Assembly (NCBI GenBank): GCA_014529385.2
Contig: CM043950.1
Span: forward strand, 81,666,843-81,730,842
Direction of reading: 5' to 3'
Length of the DNA stretch: 64,000 nt
Origin: Adiantum capillus-veneris
Taxonomy: Eukaryota; Streptophyta; Polypodiopsida; Polypodiales; Pteridaceae
The position numbers were made by a program, and so were the translations under genes. Positions 32,511 to 45,000 of this stretch are shown piece after piece. The notes below the pieces were generated by a model. It was not told the origin of the DNA. It was given only the letters and a program-made list of their open reading frames with translations, and searched no databases. Within the stretch, counting starts at the first letter, position 1. Every line of letters starts with the position of its first letter.

Positions 32511-33692
32511 TTATGAATGTCCTTCAAATATCCTGGATGAGACACCATTGAGATCACATAGCATTGACGTGCTCCGCAATATTAGAGCTTCACCTAAAGC
32601 ATAGTGCAACACCCACATCTCGTAAACTTTTGGCAACTTAAGTTTGTTACCAGCAAGCATTAAAGAATTTTGACTCCCTTTTACTGGCAACCAAGACATC
32701 ACTAACATAAGCATCAATAGGAATAGTATCCAAATCTAGTCACATTTGGCACATTGGCCAAAGAAATGAAAAACCCTATGCAATTTTTGCAGTATCAAGG
32801 ATTCTTTAGCATCATCACCTCCTCTAGTTGCATATCCATCACAAAAAATCTTGGGAGTCTCTGGACCTGTATCATCATAGGTTCATTGACATCCTCAGGT
32901 GCATACTGAGATGGGTCCACAATCTTAGTCTCTTCATCAGCTACTATGTATATAATAGCTTTATTCAGGTAATCACCTGCAGAAGACATGTTGTCATGCT
33001 CGGCTATAATGTAGATAGTTTCAATAATATCCTATAGAGGCTCATCTGCTTGATAAACTCCTTCAAAATAATCAATGTCAAGGTTAGTATCTTGTGAACC
33101 ACTTGCTGTACAGTTTATGTCTTCACTGGAACCGTCATTGGAGGTAGCATCCATGCAAGCAATCTTTGAAAAAAAATCATATAATTCTATTTCACCATTC
33201 AATTCATCGTTTGACTTTTTTTCATTGCTCAAAATATGTTCCTCTGAAATTGAATCTACTACTTCCAATTCCACGTTTTCTTTGACTTTGCTTCTTGCAA
33301 AAATGTGTTTCCAAAATTCATCAAAGTTTAAGGAACTGCATTTGATCCCCTTCACCTTTACTGAAGACAACATGGCTTCGTTCAGTAATCTCTTTTATTT
33401 ACAGATCTAGAATCCTTGCGCTTTTGCAAATAAATTCCTCTGCAAAATAGTCCTAGCGTCATGTGGGATATGCTTCTGCTAGTTCTTGAACCTTCTTTTT
33501 AAAATCTAAGTTTACAACCTCTCCAAAAGATGCAATCATCCAATTTTCTAGGACATTTTGTCTCTTCATCTCGGATTCATAATATGCAATAAAACCTTTT
33601 AGATCATATCCTTGACAAACACAATGGTGCAGCCAAAGTGTGTAGACGCTAGAAGATGGCATGGACAGGTGTGTACAGGCAAGTAGAAGCAT
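32511..33692 (-). pseudogene. Eroded coding remnant of unknown identity
   Basis: Minus-strand pieces in successive frames look protein-like and acidic: YYESEMKRQNVLENWMIASF, then SSLNFDEFWKHIFARSKVKE with DSISEEHILSNEKKSNDEL, then MSSAGDYLNKAIIYIVADEE, VDPSQYAPEDVNEPMMIQV and RLPRFFVMDMQLEEVMMLKN, then a final piece to 32,511. At least three frame breaks separate them. I recognise no domain. It lies between the two LTR-like repeats, but no RT, protease or Gag motif is present. Confidence 0.35.
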
Positions 33693-33699
33693 GGCAAAG

Positions 33700-36225
33700 G
33701 ACTAGAGCAGCTAGGAAGTTCACGGGATGACAGGTAGAAGCGGGAGTGTATGCATGATGCGGCTTATAGGCCAAGAAAGGCTCCATAATGTGCTAATTGG
33801 GGTAGCAGGTGAAGGAGATGTAGAGTGCAGCTTTTGGGTCCAGAAATGAAGAGCTTGAAGTGCTGAAGGAGCAGGTCCAAACGGCTCATCAAACCGAGCT
33901 ACGGAGCCCAAGTTATTGAAGGTTGAAGTTTTGATGGTTTACAGATTCTTGCCGAATAGGGTAGCTGGTGACAGGTGATCCAAGTGGAACTTGAGGTATA
34001 GATGTGTAGAGCTCAACTCATAGAGCCTACCCATCTTTTCGGATTGTGGATCGGAGCTCTGGATTGCAAGCTATGGTCAGCTGAAGTTTTTCCAGGGGCC
34101 GGGTCTGAGCCCACTTGGCCACATTGAAGTACGTGCCATCTGGCATCTTCTGAGCCTCGACAAAGTTCTAGAGCAGAGTGTACACCATATGGAGCTAGCA
34201 GGAAGTGACTGCACGCCAAACGAAATCCAGAGCAGAAAGATATGGAAGTCCGAAGATTGGTTGACTTTGCCTGAAGTTAATTGCAGATGGTTTGATCGTG
34301 TTTTGGTTGCATTGGATCTCGGGCTTGGAGGAGTCGAATAACGGTGCGGATCATGGAGGAGCAGGGTGGCAGTGCACGATTTTACTCGGGCTTTGCGGCT
34401 CGGCAACAGAAGGTGGGAGCACAAAATGGGGGCCAGGTCAAGGTAGATTGCAAAGTTTTTTTGGTTAAAGGAAGAAAATAATGAGTTTTTGGAGCCCTTG
34501 GGGCTCAAGTCTTAGGGGAATGCCACATGGCAGGGGCCTAAAACCCACATGCGGGCACGGGACCGTTGAGCCTAGGCTATAAAGGCTGAGGCGTGGGCTC
34601 CCATTAGCACACAAGGAAGGAGAGAGAGGGGAGCTCTCTTGGGCGCAGCTATGGCGCTGCTGTGGGCGTCCGACGGCGATTTTGGTGGCAATGGCCGGCG
34701 GTGCTGGATGGTGGTGGCGCCCGTGGGCGGCCTTGGCTGGCGATGTAGTGATGATGTGGCAGGCCTTGCTAGAGGTGGGTCCCGCGGATCCAAATTTTTG
34801 AGAAGGAGAGGGAGAGCAATAGCGAGGTCGCTATTGCCTCCCCCCCTCGTGTAAGAGAGAGGTCCCGCAGCAGCGTGCAAGGAGGTGCCGACAAGCAAAT
34901 GAAGTGCAAGGAGAAGGGAGTCCGGGCGGCCGGCAAAAAAAGGGAAGGGAAAGGGGCCAAAGGGCCAATGTGTCTAGCATGCAAAAGTTTCCACGAATAA
35001 TTAAGCCAAGTGTTGGCAATGCATAGAACCTCTAAATGGAACTCCAAAGGGAGTGCACGACATGGAATCACACCACCATTTTTTCTTTTTTGGACTCCTA
35101 TGCACACCCCTATAAAAGGGTGCTTATGCTCATTTGTAAGGGTCTTTTTTTGGGACCAATGTCTTTTGCCAAGGAGGGCTTTGGACCAAGGAGGGTTTTT
35201 TTGCCAAGGCTTTTGGAGCTCTTGTTTTTGGTTGTCGAGGTTCATGCCGGCGGTGTGTTGGATGTACATGATATTGCCTATGCTAGTAGACTATTTCCTA
35301 CTATTTCAAGGCGTCATTCCCCCTTCCCCCTTCTCTGCTTTTGTGCGTTTCTTTCCGGGTGTGTGTCAGCGTGTGTGTCCCCCCGAGGTTTGTCGTGCAA
35401 AGAGAGATAGAGAGAGGTTGTGTGAGTGTGGAAGGCTGTGAATTGAGCGGAGCGTAGTGATTGAGTCTGTCTGGTGCATTGCAAGGCGTATGTGCGGATG
35501 ATTGTGTGAAAGCAATGGTTTGCTTGCGGGTAGTGTTGATTTTTGAAGGTGAACTCTAGTGGATTGGGGCGCTGTGTATACCCTGGGCTATAGTGAGGCA
35601 TTGTGATGTGTGATGGGTGTGTTCCCCCATTCCCCCTCTCCAACGATACTGCTCCCATACAACATCAAGTGCGATTTCTACTGCATCATCAATCTGCTTT
35701 TTTATCTACATGGATTTTGCTCCGTGCAGACATCCCTGAACTAGTTCCATCATTTTTGGAAAATCTGCAATTGCTAGATTTTTATCAAGTCCATTGGAAT
35801 TGAAATCATCAAAGCTGCTTCAATTGATTTGGCATCTCCATCTTTACCTCCCACCCTGGCTCGTTTCACAACGGGTTCACCAAAGATGTCGGGGTATATG
35901 TATTCGAAACGTGAGCCGGGTAGCCACCGGGCCTCTGGCTATGAGATATGTGAGATAGAACAAGAAAAACAGATGCATATGGCTTTGGCAATCATTGTAT
36001 TCTTTAATTAATCAATTTAAGCTTTGAGTACATTCTGCTCAATAGCCAAGGTGGGCTGGTAGCAGCACCGACACTGGGGTTGACTAAAATGTAGGAGTTT
36101 AGGCTCCCTTAACAATTACCCGAGCCGTTAATGGCTTCGTGATTTATCAAAAAGGATTAACTAAATCTAACATGTTGTCGATGATCAAAAATTTCCTTCG
36201 TGTTGCATTTACCTGCTTTGAATGT
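33700..36225. other. Non-coding or unrecognised repeat sequence with two TATA-like boxes
   Basis: No supported gene. TATA-like boxes at 34,573-34,581 (GGCTATAAAGGC) and 35,109-35,117 (CCCTATAAAAGGG) sit in GC-rich sequence and could be promoters of decayed LTRs. Frames of 140-170 codons on either strand around 34.8-35.4 kb overlap each other and show no motif. Confidence 0.35.
34573..34581 (+). promoter_or_regulatory. TATA-like box
   Basis: CTAGGCTATAAAGGCTGAGG, followed 40 bases later by a GA-rich leader-like segment. It may belong to an unrecognised LTR. Confidence 0.25.
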
Positions 36226-37500
36226 TGTTGAACTCTATATATTTGCATTGCTTTCTATTACCAAGCGAGAGAGAGAGAGAGAGATAGACCGTCCTTGCTT
36301 TCCCTTATTGTTCTTTACCTACTTCATGCTCCCTACTTTCCTTTTTTCTCAACTTCCCTCGTTTCTTTCTCCTCTTTAGCTTGACTCACAAGGTTGAGAG
36401 CAAGAGAGCCTAAGCTTCCGTAGTTAGAGCTGATCCCTTCCCTTTGTTTCCTTCACTCTACCTTTAGGTTGAGATCAATCAAGGGAGAGAGATAGATTAC
36501 TCCTTCATTTCGTTGGGAGAGAGAGAGAGACAGAGAGAGAGTGATCTCCTTCTTGCTTAGTTCTGAGAGTGAGAGAGATCGATGCTTGCTTCCTTGCTTC
36601 AAGGTCCCGAGAGAGACTCTTTGAGGCCTCTAGCTTTCCCTCCTGCAAAATCCCCTCTTCTCTTTTTGTTCGTCCCTTGCATCATGCAAGCCCTTCCTTA
36701 TCGTGGCCAGGCTGGGTATATCTTGCAATCATTGTTCTACATAAGATGAAATTCTGAAACTTGGTGAAAGTAAAAAATTCCAAGATGGCACTCCGGCCGA
36801 GCCGACCAGACTAGTACAAAACTAGCCCTTGGTGAAATTCAATTTGGCGATATCTTGGTAATCGTAACTAGATCATTGATCTAAAAGGGCCGACGTGCTC
36901 CATAAAGTGCGCACTTCATGTCCATGCATTCAATTCATCTTTGTCCCAATTGCCCAATCAAAAACGGATCTGCAATCGGCTTAAACTTCAAACTGACATA
37001 GCTTTCTCATGGTAGCTCCAATTGACGAGCCATAAAGACAGGCCAGTAGAGCACCTCAAGCGGTGCAGTTTTGGATCATAAACTCTCATTTGTGCTCACT
37101 TCAAGCATACTCCTTTTTTAGCATCATCGAGGCATTTGTTGACCCTTTAAAGCCGCATCTGGCATACAATAATTAAACTTGGCATGTTAACAAGCCGTGA
37201 TCACTGCTCAATAAATGTGTAGGCTTTAAAGTATCTTAGCTTGCATTTCTTTGCTCTTTTTCCCATTTTGGAAGCGGAGCAGCACGATAGCAGCAGCGAG
37301 GTGGTTGAGCGTGGTGGCGGTAGCTCCCTCTTATTTGTGGCATGGAATCCTTCATGATGGCAAGCATTGAGAGGTGAGTGACACAGCACTTCCCCTTTGA
37401 GCTTACAAGGATAACCTGGTTGTGTTCTTACAGCCATTCGTGGCTCGCAAACAATGTTTGGCAAGTCCCCATCCTCGGAAACGTGTCATAGGAGAGTGCA
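36226..37500 (+). repeat. LTR-like repeat, copy 2, with a primer site at its 3' edge
   Basis: Starts TGTTGAACTCTATATATTTG and ends AGGAGAGTGCA. It contains AATAAA at ~37,210 (CTCAATAAATG). A Ty3-type primer site follows directly, so this is read as a 5' LTR of about 1275 bases on the plus strand. The body of the element is not seen: a CACTA end begins 54 bases further on. Confidence 0.65.
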
Positions 37501-37504
37501 TTTT

Positions 37505-37523
37505 TGGCGTCGTTGTCGGGGAA
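37505..37523 (+). promoter_or_regulatory. Primer-binding-site-like sequence
   Basis: TGGCGTCGTTGTCGGGGAA resembles the plant Ty3/Athila primer site TGGCGCCGTTGCCGGGGA. The two differences are both T for C, fitting cytosine deamination. Confidence 0.55.
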
Positions 37524-37804
37524 TGACCTACACTAAGCTTAAGGAGCACATTTTCACTACAAGAGGTTCTTCACAATAGCGATGCTAGCAATATGACGCT
37601 TAAATGTGAAAATTTGCGGTGTCGCTATAATTGTCTCTTTGAGTGTTTCTATGCAACAAATAATATAGCGACGCTGATAGAGACGCTCATAGCGATGCGG
37701 ACCATGTAAAAAAATAATCCGCGAGTGCCAAAAACTCGTATCATATCTGAGTTTTCGTGCTCTTGCAAAATAGGTATACCCATGCCCCTCTCTCTATCCC
37801 TCCC

Positions 37805-37947
37805 CTCCACACACACACACACACGGAGAGGAAGAAGATCCAGGTATGCTCCTTCCCTCTCCTCCCTCTCATGTTCCCTTCCCCTCTCTCTCTCTCCCTC
37901 TCTCCCCCCCCTCCCCTGCCCACACACACACACACACACACATTGTG

Positions 37948-37998
<51 letters not shown>

Positions 37999-38059
37999 AA
38001 AGAATGTACACACACATGCATAAACAAAGAACACATACACACACACACATTGAGAGAGG

Positions 38060-38101
<42 letters not shown>
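37805..38101. repeat. Cluster of (CA)n and (GA)n microsatellites
   Basis: CA runs near 37,807-37,825 and 37,921-37,942, GA runs at 37,950-37,995 and 38,060-38,101, with C/T-rich spacers. Frames over this region on both strands are artefacts. Confidence 0.95.
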
Positions 38102-38104
<3 letters not shown>

Positions 38105-38654
38105 TAAAGGGAGAGATAGAGAGAGATTTAAAAATAGAGAAAAAGAGATAATATGAAATGAAATGCTATATTAAACATTTTCAAAGTGTCAAAATAATTT
38201 ATGAGACCATTCCGATAAACTCCTTGTGGATCTAATCTAATGTCTGTGTTGTCCAAGAAAATAGTGCATCGATCGGTGAAAAGCTTCGTCAATATCTGTC
38301 TTTGTAAATAGAGGTACTACGATATATATAGAAAAAGAGAGAGAGAGAGAGAGAGTCGACATAGGTTTAGGATTTAATTTTTATATTTAAGTTAGAGTTT
38401 AGATTTAGATTTAATATTAGAGCTTTGGGGTTAGGTTCAGGATCTAACTCAAGATTTTAGGTTTAGAGTTGAAGAAGAGGCCCAACCATCTCTCTGTTTT
38501 TTATAGAGCTTAAAGGTGTTTGAAGCTAGTTAGCTTTGGAATGTCCAAAGGGTAGGCAGCAACACTAGCTGCTAAAAGAATTCTCCTTCTCTTGAGCTTG
38601 AGTGATGGAAGAGGAAAGTGGATAACTCATGACTTTCACAAAGTATCAAGTTGG

Positions 38655-38658
<4 letters not shown>

Positions 38659-38734
<76 letters not shown>

Positions 38735-38742
38735 GGGGGGGG
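38659..38742. repeat. Compound microsatellite (TG)n-(AG)n-(G)n
   Basis: About 45 bases of TG, 20 of AG and 18 of G in direct succession. It has the same composition as the runs at 27.6 and 58.3 kb. Confidence 0.95.
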
Positions 38743-38850
38743 AGCACTTGGGGTGTTGAGCATGAATTAGAGCAGCTGAAGCAAAAGATGTAGCAGCAGC
38801 AGTTTTCAATAGAAAAATATGTATCTTTTTTCTATGTATGTGCATGCATG

Positions 38851-38853
<3 letters not shown>

Positions 38854-38912
<59 letters not shown>
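38854..38912. repeat. (GA)n microsatellite of ~59 bases
   Basis: A pure GA run within the CACTA remnant. Confidence 0.95.
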
Positions 38913-38915
<3 letters not shown>

Positions 38916-39502
38916 CGGTTAGATTTAAGATTAGATTTTGGATTTAGTTTTTATATTAAAGTTTAGCTTGAGGATAATGGTTTAAATTTAAAGTTAGGTT
39001 TATGGTTATGTTTGCATGTAGCTCACATGAGTTTAGGTATGTAGTTGTTCGCAAGCTCACAAGTGCAAACATCTCTCTCTCTTTCTCCCTCTCTTTCTAT
39101 CCACGGATGCGACACTAGGTTGGAAAGATTTCAACGGGAGTTGTTGTGAAGATATGTTAAGCTGTTGTGAATGGCTACAACTGAAGAAGAGGCAAAGGGG
39201 TTTTGTCCACTACATGCATTTTCATGTAGACGTGGGTGTGTAGATTTCTCATACCCACAAATATAGGCATTGACCAATAAAGAAGAGATTATAACTTGGT
39301 GGTTTTGATCTTTGTGTACCTCTAGACCGAGGTGTGTGGGGATCGAACATGGATAGAGAATTTGAGGTAGTTTACAGTGTGATCTATGGTTGCTTGATTG
39401 TGAGGGAGATTGAGAGAGAGAAAGAGACATAAGAGACGGAGGATTCCAATAGAATATTAAATTTATGTTCAAGTTATAAGGTTTTTACATTCATTATGAG
39501 TA

Positions 39503-40019
39503 GTGACGACAATGTGGGGCGGTCCAACTAAAACTCATATCTCTCAACAAGGATCTTATGTCCTTGTAATAAATGAAAACATGATGTGCGATGAACAAGA
39601 CACGTTTCTTTGTAGCACGTTCACAAATTTGGCAAATTGCACCCATATATTTATTTCCAATTACATTTTGTCGGACTCCGACACTAGCCAACAGATAGCA
39701 ATCTTGCAACCCAATAGACGTGTTCGCAGGCGCTCTACTCAAGCAACATATACGAGGCCACCAGATGCAGCCTCTGACATCTCGGAGGATGATCATGCAC
39801 AACACATTCCCAATGAGGCTATGTTTGAGCTGAGATTGACAAAATGATCGAGACAACCATGGATTCAGAAAGGCTTATCTATGATGACATGAAAAGTGAA
39901 GCTGATAGGCCATTGTATGGTGGAGCACGTGTCTCTAGATTGAAGGCACTCCTGGTTCTTCTCAACATGTAGGCAAAGTTTGGATGGAGTGATACTAGCA
40001 TCACAACACTTTTCAAGTG
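39503..40019 (+). pseudogene. CACTA TNP2-type transposase, N-terminal fragment
   Basis: The first frame (39,503-39,847) ends with SEDDHAQHIPNEAMFELRLTK, then slips one base into MIETTMDSERLIYDDM. The following EADRPLYGGARVSRLKALLV and AKFGWSDTSITTLFK match the conserved TNP2 start (family pattern: PLYPGC..F..L..LV.LYNLKAKNGWSD). TAG at 39,970-39,972 lies where Lys/Gln is expected before AKFGWSD and fits CAG to TAG. The catalytic part is missing. The antisense frame of 120 codons is a shadow. Confidence 0.75.
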
Positions 40020-40399
40020 ATCTATTACAATGTGTTTACTTCAATAAAAAAATATAAATGTATATTGTACTATAAGAAAAGTCATATATTTCTGTAACAT
40101 TTAATGGCCTAGTAACTTGTGTGTGTAGTGGAAATTAGCATGAACATAGTGGGCATTTCATTAGAATAGATTCCTAATGAGAATTACAAGAGTGCTTGGG
40201 TGGAGAGAGCAACAAAAAGCATAACACCTAGTTAGATAGCATCAACAATACTTTCAAAAGAGAGAGAAATTAAGCTATTGACAATAGTTGAGGACCAGAT
40301 TTGCGGTCCCCCTCCAAAATGCTTTGTATTATGGTTTCTCCCATCAAGAGAGACATTTTACAATACAATTCTTTGTGTTACTTCAAGACTAGCTAGTGC

Positions 40400-41682
40400 A
40401 ATGAAGATGAAAGCTTCATGCACTAAGGAAAACACTTAGTAAACACAACTTTAATTATCCCCGTTCTCATACCCCAAACCTCACACACCTTCGAAGATGG
40501 TGAGAGCTAGCAGGGTATGAGAGTAGATTGAGAGGAAGAAGGAGTATCTTACGAGAAAGATGTACATCTCCTCACATAATCACTCATATTAGCATAGATT
40601 TAGCTTAGTAATTAGCTTGGTAGAGGAGATGAGCATGCATTGAAGCTTGGCTCTTGGTTGGATTTGCATCCACAAGCCAAGAGTGTGTCGATGTAGGCTT
40701 CTATCTCACAAGCTTGGAGTAGGTGATGAGTTCTCCATTAAAGCTTGGGAAGAGATAGTCTTCTCTTTATTCACACATGAGATTGTGTGAGTGTGTGTGT
40801 GATAATGCCTTCCAAAAATCAGCCCCCTCTCTCTCTTGGGCGAGCCCTCTTGCTATTTTCTCTTGCAGGCTCCCCATTGGACCTCCCCAAGTCAACCCAA
40901 TGGCTATTAAGCAGCATAAGTGATAGCCTTCTGACATGTGTCCCCCTTTCCCCTTTTGTGAGAGCTTAATCAATTAAACTTAACTGATTTAAATGAATTA
41001 AATCCCCATTGGACCTTTCCCCATTCTGACCAATAGGAATTAAGTAGCCCATTGGGCTGCTCAATTCCTATTGGACCCCTTCACAGGCTGTCCAATAATC
41101 ATCCAGGAGACTTAATTTTCATTGGTTCTTTTTATTAAGTGTTTTAAAATTAATTAGGCTAAATTTACTATAGCCTAATTCTCATTGGTCCACTTCAAAG
41201 GTCATCCAATAGGAATTGGGTACACCTTGTGGGCATCTGGTCTAGGGAGCTGACATGTGTCCCTCATTCCCTTTGTGTAAAGGGAGCTTGTGTGTATGTG
41301 TGTGGCCTTCTCTCTCATCCCCTACTTGCTAGGCTCGCCCCCTCCTATGTAGGGATATTCAAAGACTTTTTTGGTCACACACAAAGCATCCAATTTCCCT
41401 AGGGTTGACCTTTGGGCATTACCTTTGAATTTTGGAACCTTAGCATTTTGGAAGTCTTAATGGGCTGAACCTTAGGGTGTTTTTAGCCCATTGTTGCACA
41501 TGGCTCTTTTGCAGATGGACCCCCATTTGGATCCCTATTTTCCTCCTTTGGATCCCTATTGTGGGAGGTCTACTAGCTTAACCAATATTCTAGCTTTTTC
41601 TCCCCTGGCACTTTCCCACATTAAATGATCAGTTTAATATGATAAAATCATTTAGGAGAATTAGATATTGATTATTATGACA
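40400..41682 (-). repeat. 3' LTR of chromovirus C, left limit approximate
   Basis: The right edge is TGTCATAATAATC on the minus strand, directly after the polypurine tract. About ten CCAAT/ATTGG words lie between 40,870 and 41,220 and AATAAA (minus strand) at ~40,764, in the order U3 then R. The other end is not fixed because the partner LTR is not in the window. Confidence 0.55.
40868..41222 (-). promoter_or_regulatory. Cluster of CCAAT boxes in the LTR
   Basis: At least ten copies of CCAAT or ATTGG in 350 bases (for example CCCATTGGACC twice and CCAATAGGAATT twice), far above chance. They lie upstream of the LTR polyadenylation signal in element orientation. Binding by CCAAT-box factors is inference. 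Confidence 0.5.
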
Positions 41683-41696
41683 TTACCTCTCTCTTG
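41683..41696 (-). promoter_or_regulatory. Polypurine tract of chromovirus C
   Basis: The minus strand reads CAAGAGAGAGGTAA immediately before the LTR edge TGTCATAA. Confidence 0.65.
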
Positions 41697-42037
41697 AAAT
41701 CATAGTCGTCCTCGACTATGGTGTAGAGAAGATAAAGCATATTCATGAGTCCTTTTCTTAGCGGATAGAGGATCCCTATGTTACCCTACGACATCATTCC
41801 ACAATGGATCACTAGTCCATTTGGGGCTTGAGAGCCTGAGGCTGCCGCAAGCATGTCTGCACATTTGTCCTATCAGCCTTCCATAGTAGAGTGGCAAGCT
41901 CTACTTGGTGTTTGGGAGACGTCGTCTCCGCAAACTTGATCTAACCATGCATACTACTTAATTTTTGTGCACAATAAAGAAAAAGAGAGTCTTATAAGAC
42001 AAAAACTTTGTTCATTTTTAACATTTTGTACATTTGC
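41697..42037. other. Non-coding spacer between integrase stop and polypurine tract
   Basis: 340 bases of untranslated element sequence; no frame supported. Confidence 0.5.
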
Positions 42038-45000
42038 TTACTCTTGGGAAGCATTGTAAGCATTGAAAAGGTTTAGGTTATCCTTTAATTGTATGCCTTG
42101 CATCCATCTAGCATCTTCAAAAGGATAATTCTTAAACTTAATAAGATATCTTCGGATAATCTTACCGCCTCTCAATACCTTGTCTTCATGTCGGAGAATG
42201 GACTCGGGCTGCAGCACCTCCTCTTGGTCCTCGATCTCCGGTGGGTCTTCAATAGTTGATTCTTGAGGTGGCTCTCCTTTGTAAGGCTTTAATAGGCTCA
42301 CATGGAAATCATTGTGTATGAGCCAATGATTGGGAAACTTGAGTTGATAGGCCATCTCATTGATTGGCCTAAGAATCTGGAAGGGACCATAGTACCTTTT
42401 TGCTAGTTTAGCATAGTACTTTTGGTGGCCCGTAGGATTCTTGCCCGTTGTGTGCCTTAATCGAACCTTGGGAAACTTTAACAAGACCCAATCGTTTTCT
42501 TTAAAGGCTTGGGCTCTTCTGTGCTTGTCAGCAGCAGCAGCCTTTTGCCTTTGCTGTGAGATAGAGATACCATCCTTAATCTTTTGAAAAGATTCTTGTA
42601 GGTCTCGTCTATACTCATCTGCAGCGAAGATCTTCCCATGTACTTTAAGTAGCAAGGGACTTTTTGATCTTCCCTCAATTACCTCGAAAGGTGCTTTTCC
42701 CGTGGAAGTATGTACAGTGTTATTGTAAGCATGCTCCACTAAGGGTAAGTACTTCTCCCATTGGGATCTTTGATCTACTTACGTTACATAGGCTTTTAGT
42801 AGATTGAGATTTGTTAGGTTAGCTATTTCACTTTGTCCATCCGTTTGTGGATGATAGGCCAAAGAGAAGTTTAGCCTTGTCCCTAAATTCTCAAAGAGAC
42901 CCTTCAGAAATTACTGGTCATTCTAGGATCTCTATCCGACACTATGGACATTGGCAAGCCATGGTACTTGAAAATTTGTGAAATGAAGAGGGTTGCCATT
43001 TGATGGTCTTTGATAGTCTTTTTGACAGGTATAAAATGAGCTTGTTTACTGAACCTATCTACTATCGTCCATATTCCCGTATTCCCATGGATAGACTTAG
43101 GCAATCCAAAGATAAAATCCATGGATATGCTCTCCCATGGTGAATTAGGGATTGGAAAGGGTTGAAGCAATCCAAGTTGCTTCCCTCTATCAAATTTGTC
43201 TTTTGGCATACCACACATTTAGAAATATACTCTTGTATGTTCACTTTCATGGTAGGCCTAGAAATATGTTTCAATTCCCTTTAAGGTAGACTGAATCCCT
43301 CTATGCCCCGCATACGGTGGAGCATGAGATTCATACATTACTTTCTCACGTAGTGAGTTAGTAACGCATAGTCTATTGCCATACAGAAGATAACCATCTT
43401 GTAAAGTAAATGGTTCTTCTTTCTTCCCTAATGCAAGGGCTGAAATCACATCTCTAAAATCGGGATCAATAGCATACTCATCTATCATTGAAGATAGATC
43501 ATTGTGAGTTGCTATGGAAACCCCATTCACTCTCGGCCGTCTTGAGAGTGCATCAACTACTTGATTATGCTTGCCAGCAATGTGAGCAATATGAAAATGA
43601 AATTGCGAAAGGAAATTTGCCCACCTCATTTGTTTGTCGGAGAGCTTGGTCTACATCATGAAGTACTTAAGACTTTGGTGATCCATTCGCAGAATGAAAG
43701 GAGTCCCCAATAAATAGTGCTTCCATGAGTCTAAGGCATGTAGAACTGCAAGGAGTTCCTTTTCATATATGCCTAGAGCTTGCTCAACAGGGTTGAGCCT
43801 TCGACTCTCATAGACTATGGCGTGCCCTTCTTGGAGTAAAACAGCTCCAAGGCAATCACCACAAGCATCACATTGGACCTCAAATGGGTTTGAGAGATCC
43901 GGTAGTGTAAGCACAGGTTGAGAGATAAGATTTTCTTTAAGCTTTTCAAAAGCATTGTTCTCCTTAGCAGACCGTGTGTACCTAACGCTTTTCTTTGTTA
44001 GGTCATGTAATGGTCCCGCAATTTGTGAGAACTTTTCTATGAAGCGTCTATAGTATGCACACATACCTATAAAGCTTCTTAGTTCATGAAGATTCCTTGG
44101 TTTACGCCATCCTTTTATTACCTCTAACTTTGATGGATCCATTTGGATGCCATCTTGAGAGATAATGTGACCTAAATACTGAATCTCTTGCAAGAAAAAT
44201 TTTCTTTCGATTAACATAAAGGTTATTCTCTCTTAAAACTTGAAATATTATCTGGAGGTGTTGCTTGTGTTTGTCTAATGAATTAGAGTAGATAATAATA
44301 TCATCAAAGAACACTCCAGTGAAGGTTCGATGAGGCCTGAATAGCTTCTCCATCAAGCGGTTGAATGTGGCTGGTGCATTGGTCAAGCCAAAAGGCATGA
44401 CAATGTATTCGTAAAGACCAAATGTGGTGCGAAATGCGGTCTTTACAATGTCTTGATCAGCTATCCTTATTTGATGATAGCCACTTTTTAGGTCAATCCT
44501 ACTGAAGTAGGTCGATCCTTGTAGCTTATCAAATAGGTCTTCTACCCGTGGAACGGGAAACCTATTCTTGATAGTGATCCTATTTAGTGCTCTATAGTCG
44601 ACACACATACGATATGTGCCGTCTTTCTTTTGCACTAATAGCACAGGAGAGCAAAATGGAGATGAGCTAGGCCTAACCATGCCTTTCTCAACTAACTCAT
44701 GCACTTGCCGCATAATCTCCTCTTGTTGAGCTTGAGAAACTCTATAAGGAGGTTTGTTAGGCGGTGAACTTCCTGGAAGAAGTTCAATTGCATGGTCATC
44801 ATTACCTCGTTTAGGAGGTAGCTCACAAGGGATGTCGTCAATAAAAACATCTTGAAATTGGATAGCTCTAATTCCTTTTGGTTGCTTTTATTTTCTTTTG
44901 CTAAAGCATTAGGTTCATTTTGAGAATCTTTAACAAAAATCATGTACACAGAAATAGAGCTCTTTATTGACTTGTTGAAAGCTGGTGTATGTACAATGGG

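Larger units (their letters stand above)
37555..40019 (+). mobile_element. CACTA (En/Spm) element remnant with left terminus
   Basis: The terminus CACTACAAGAGGTTC at 37,555 is the hallmark end of CACTA elements. It is followed by subterminal words AATAGCGATGC, GTGTCGCTATAA, ATAGCGACGCTG and ATAGCGATGCGG over 130 bases. Long GA/CA microsatellites fill 37.8-38.9 kb. A TNP2-type N-terminal fragment ends at 40,019. No right terminus is seen, so the end given is the last recognisable piece. Confidence 0.75.

Noticed and set aside
34639-35441. Several frames of 70-170 codons with TATA-like boxes upstream
   Set aside because: Overlapping frames on both strands, low-complexity or GC-driven composition, no motif.
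37649-38151. Overlapping frames on both strands at the microsatellite cluster
   Set aside because: They consist of translated CA and GA repeats; no domain.
39494-39856. 120-codon minus-strand frame opposite the TNP2 fragment
   Set aside because: The plus-strand frame leads into recognisable TNP2 sequence; the antisense frame has no motif and is a shadow.
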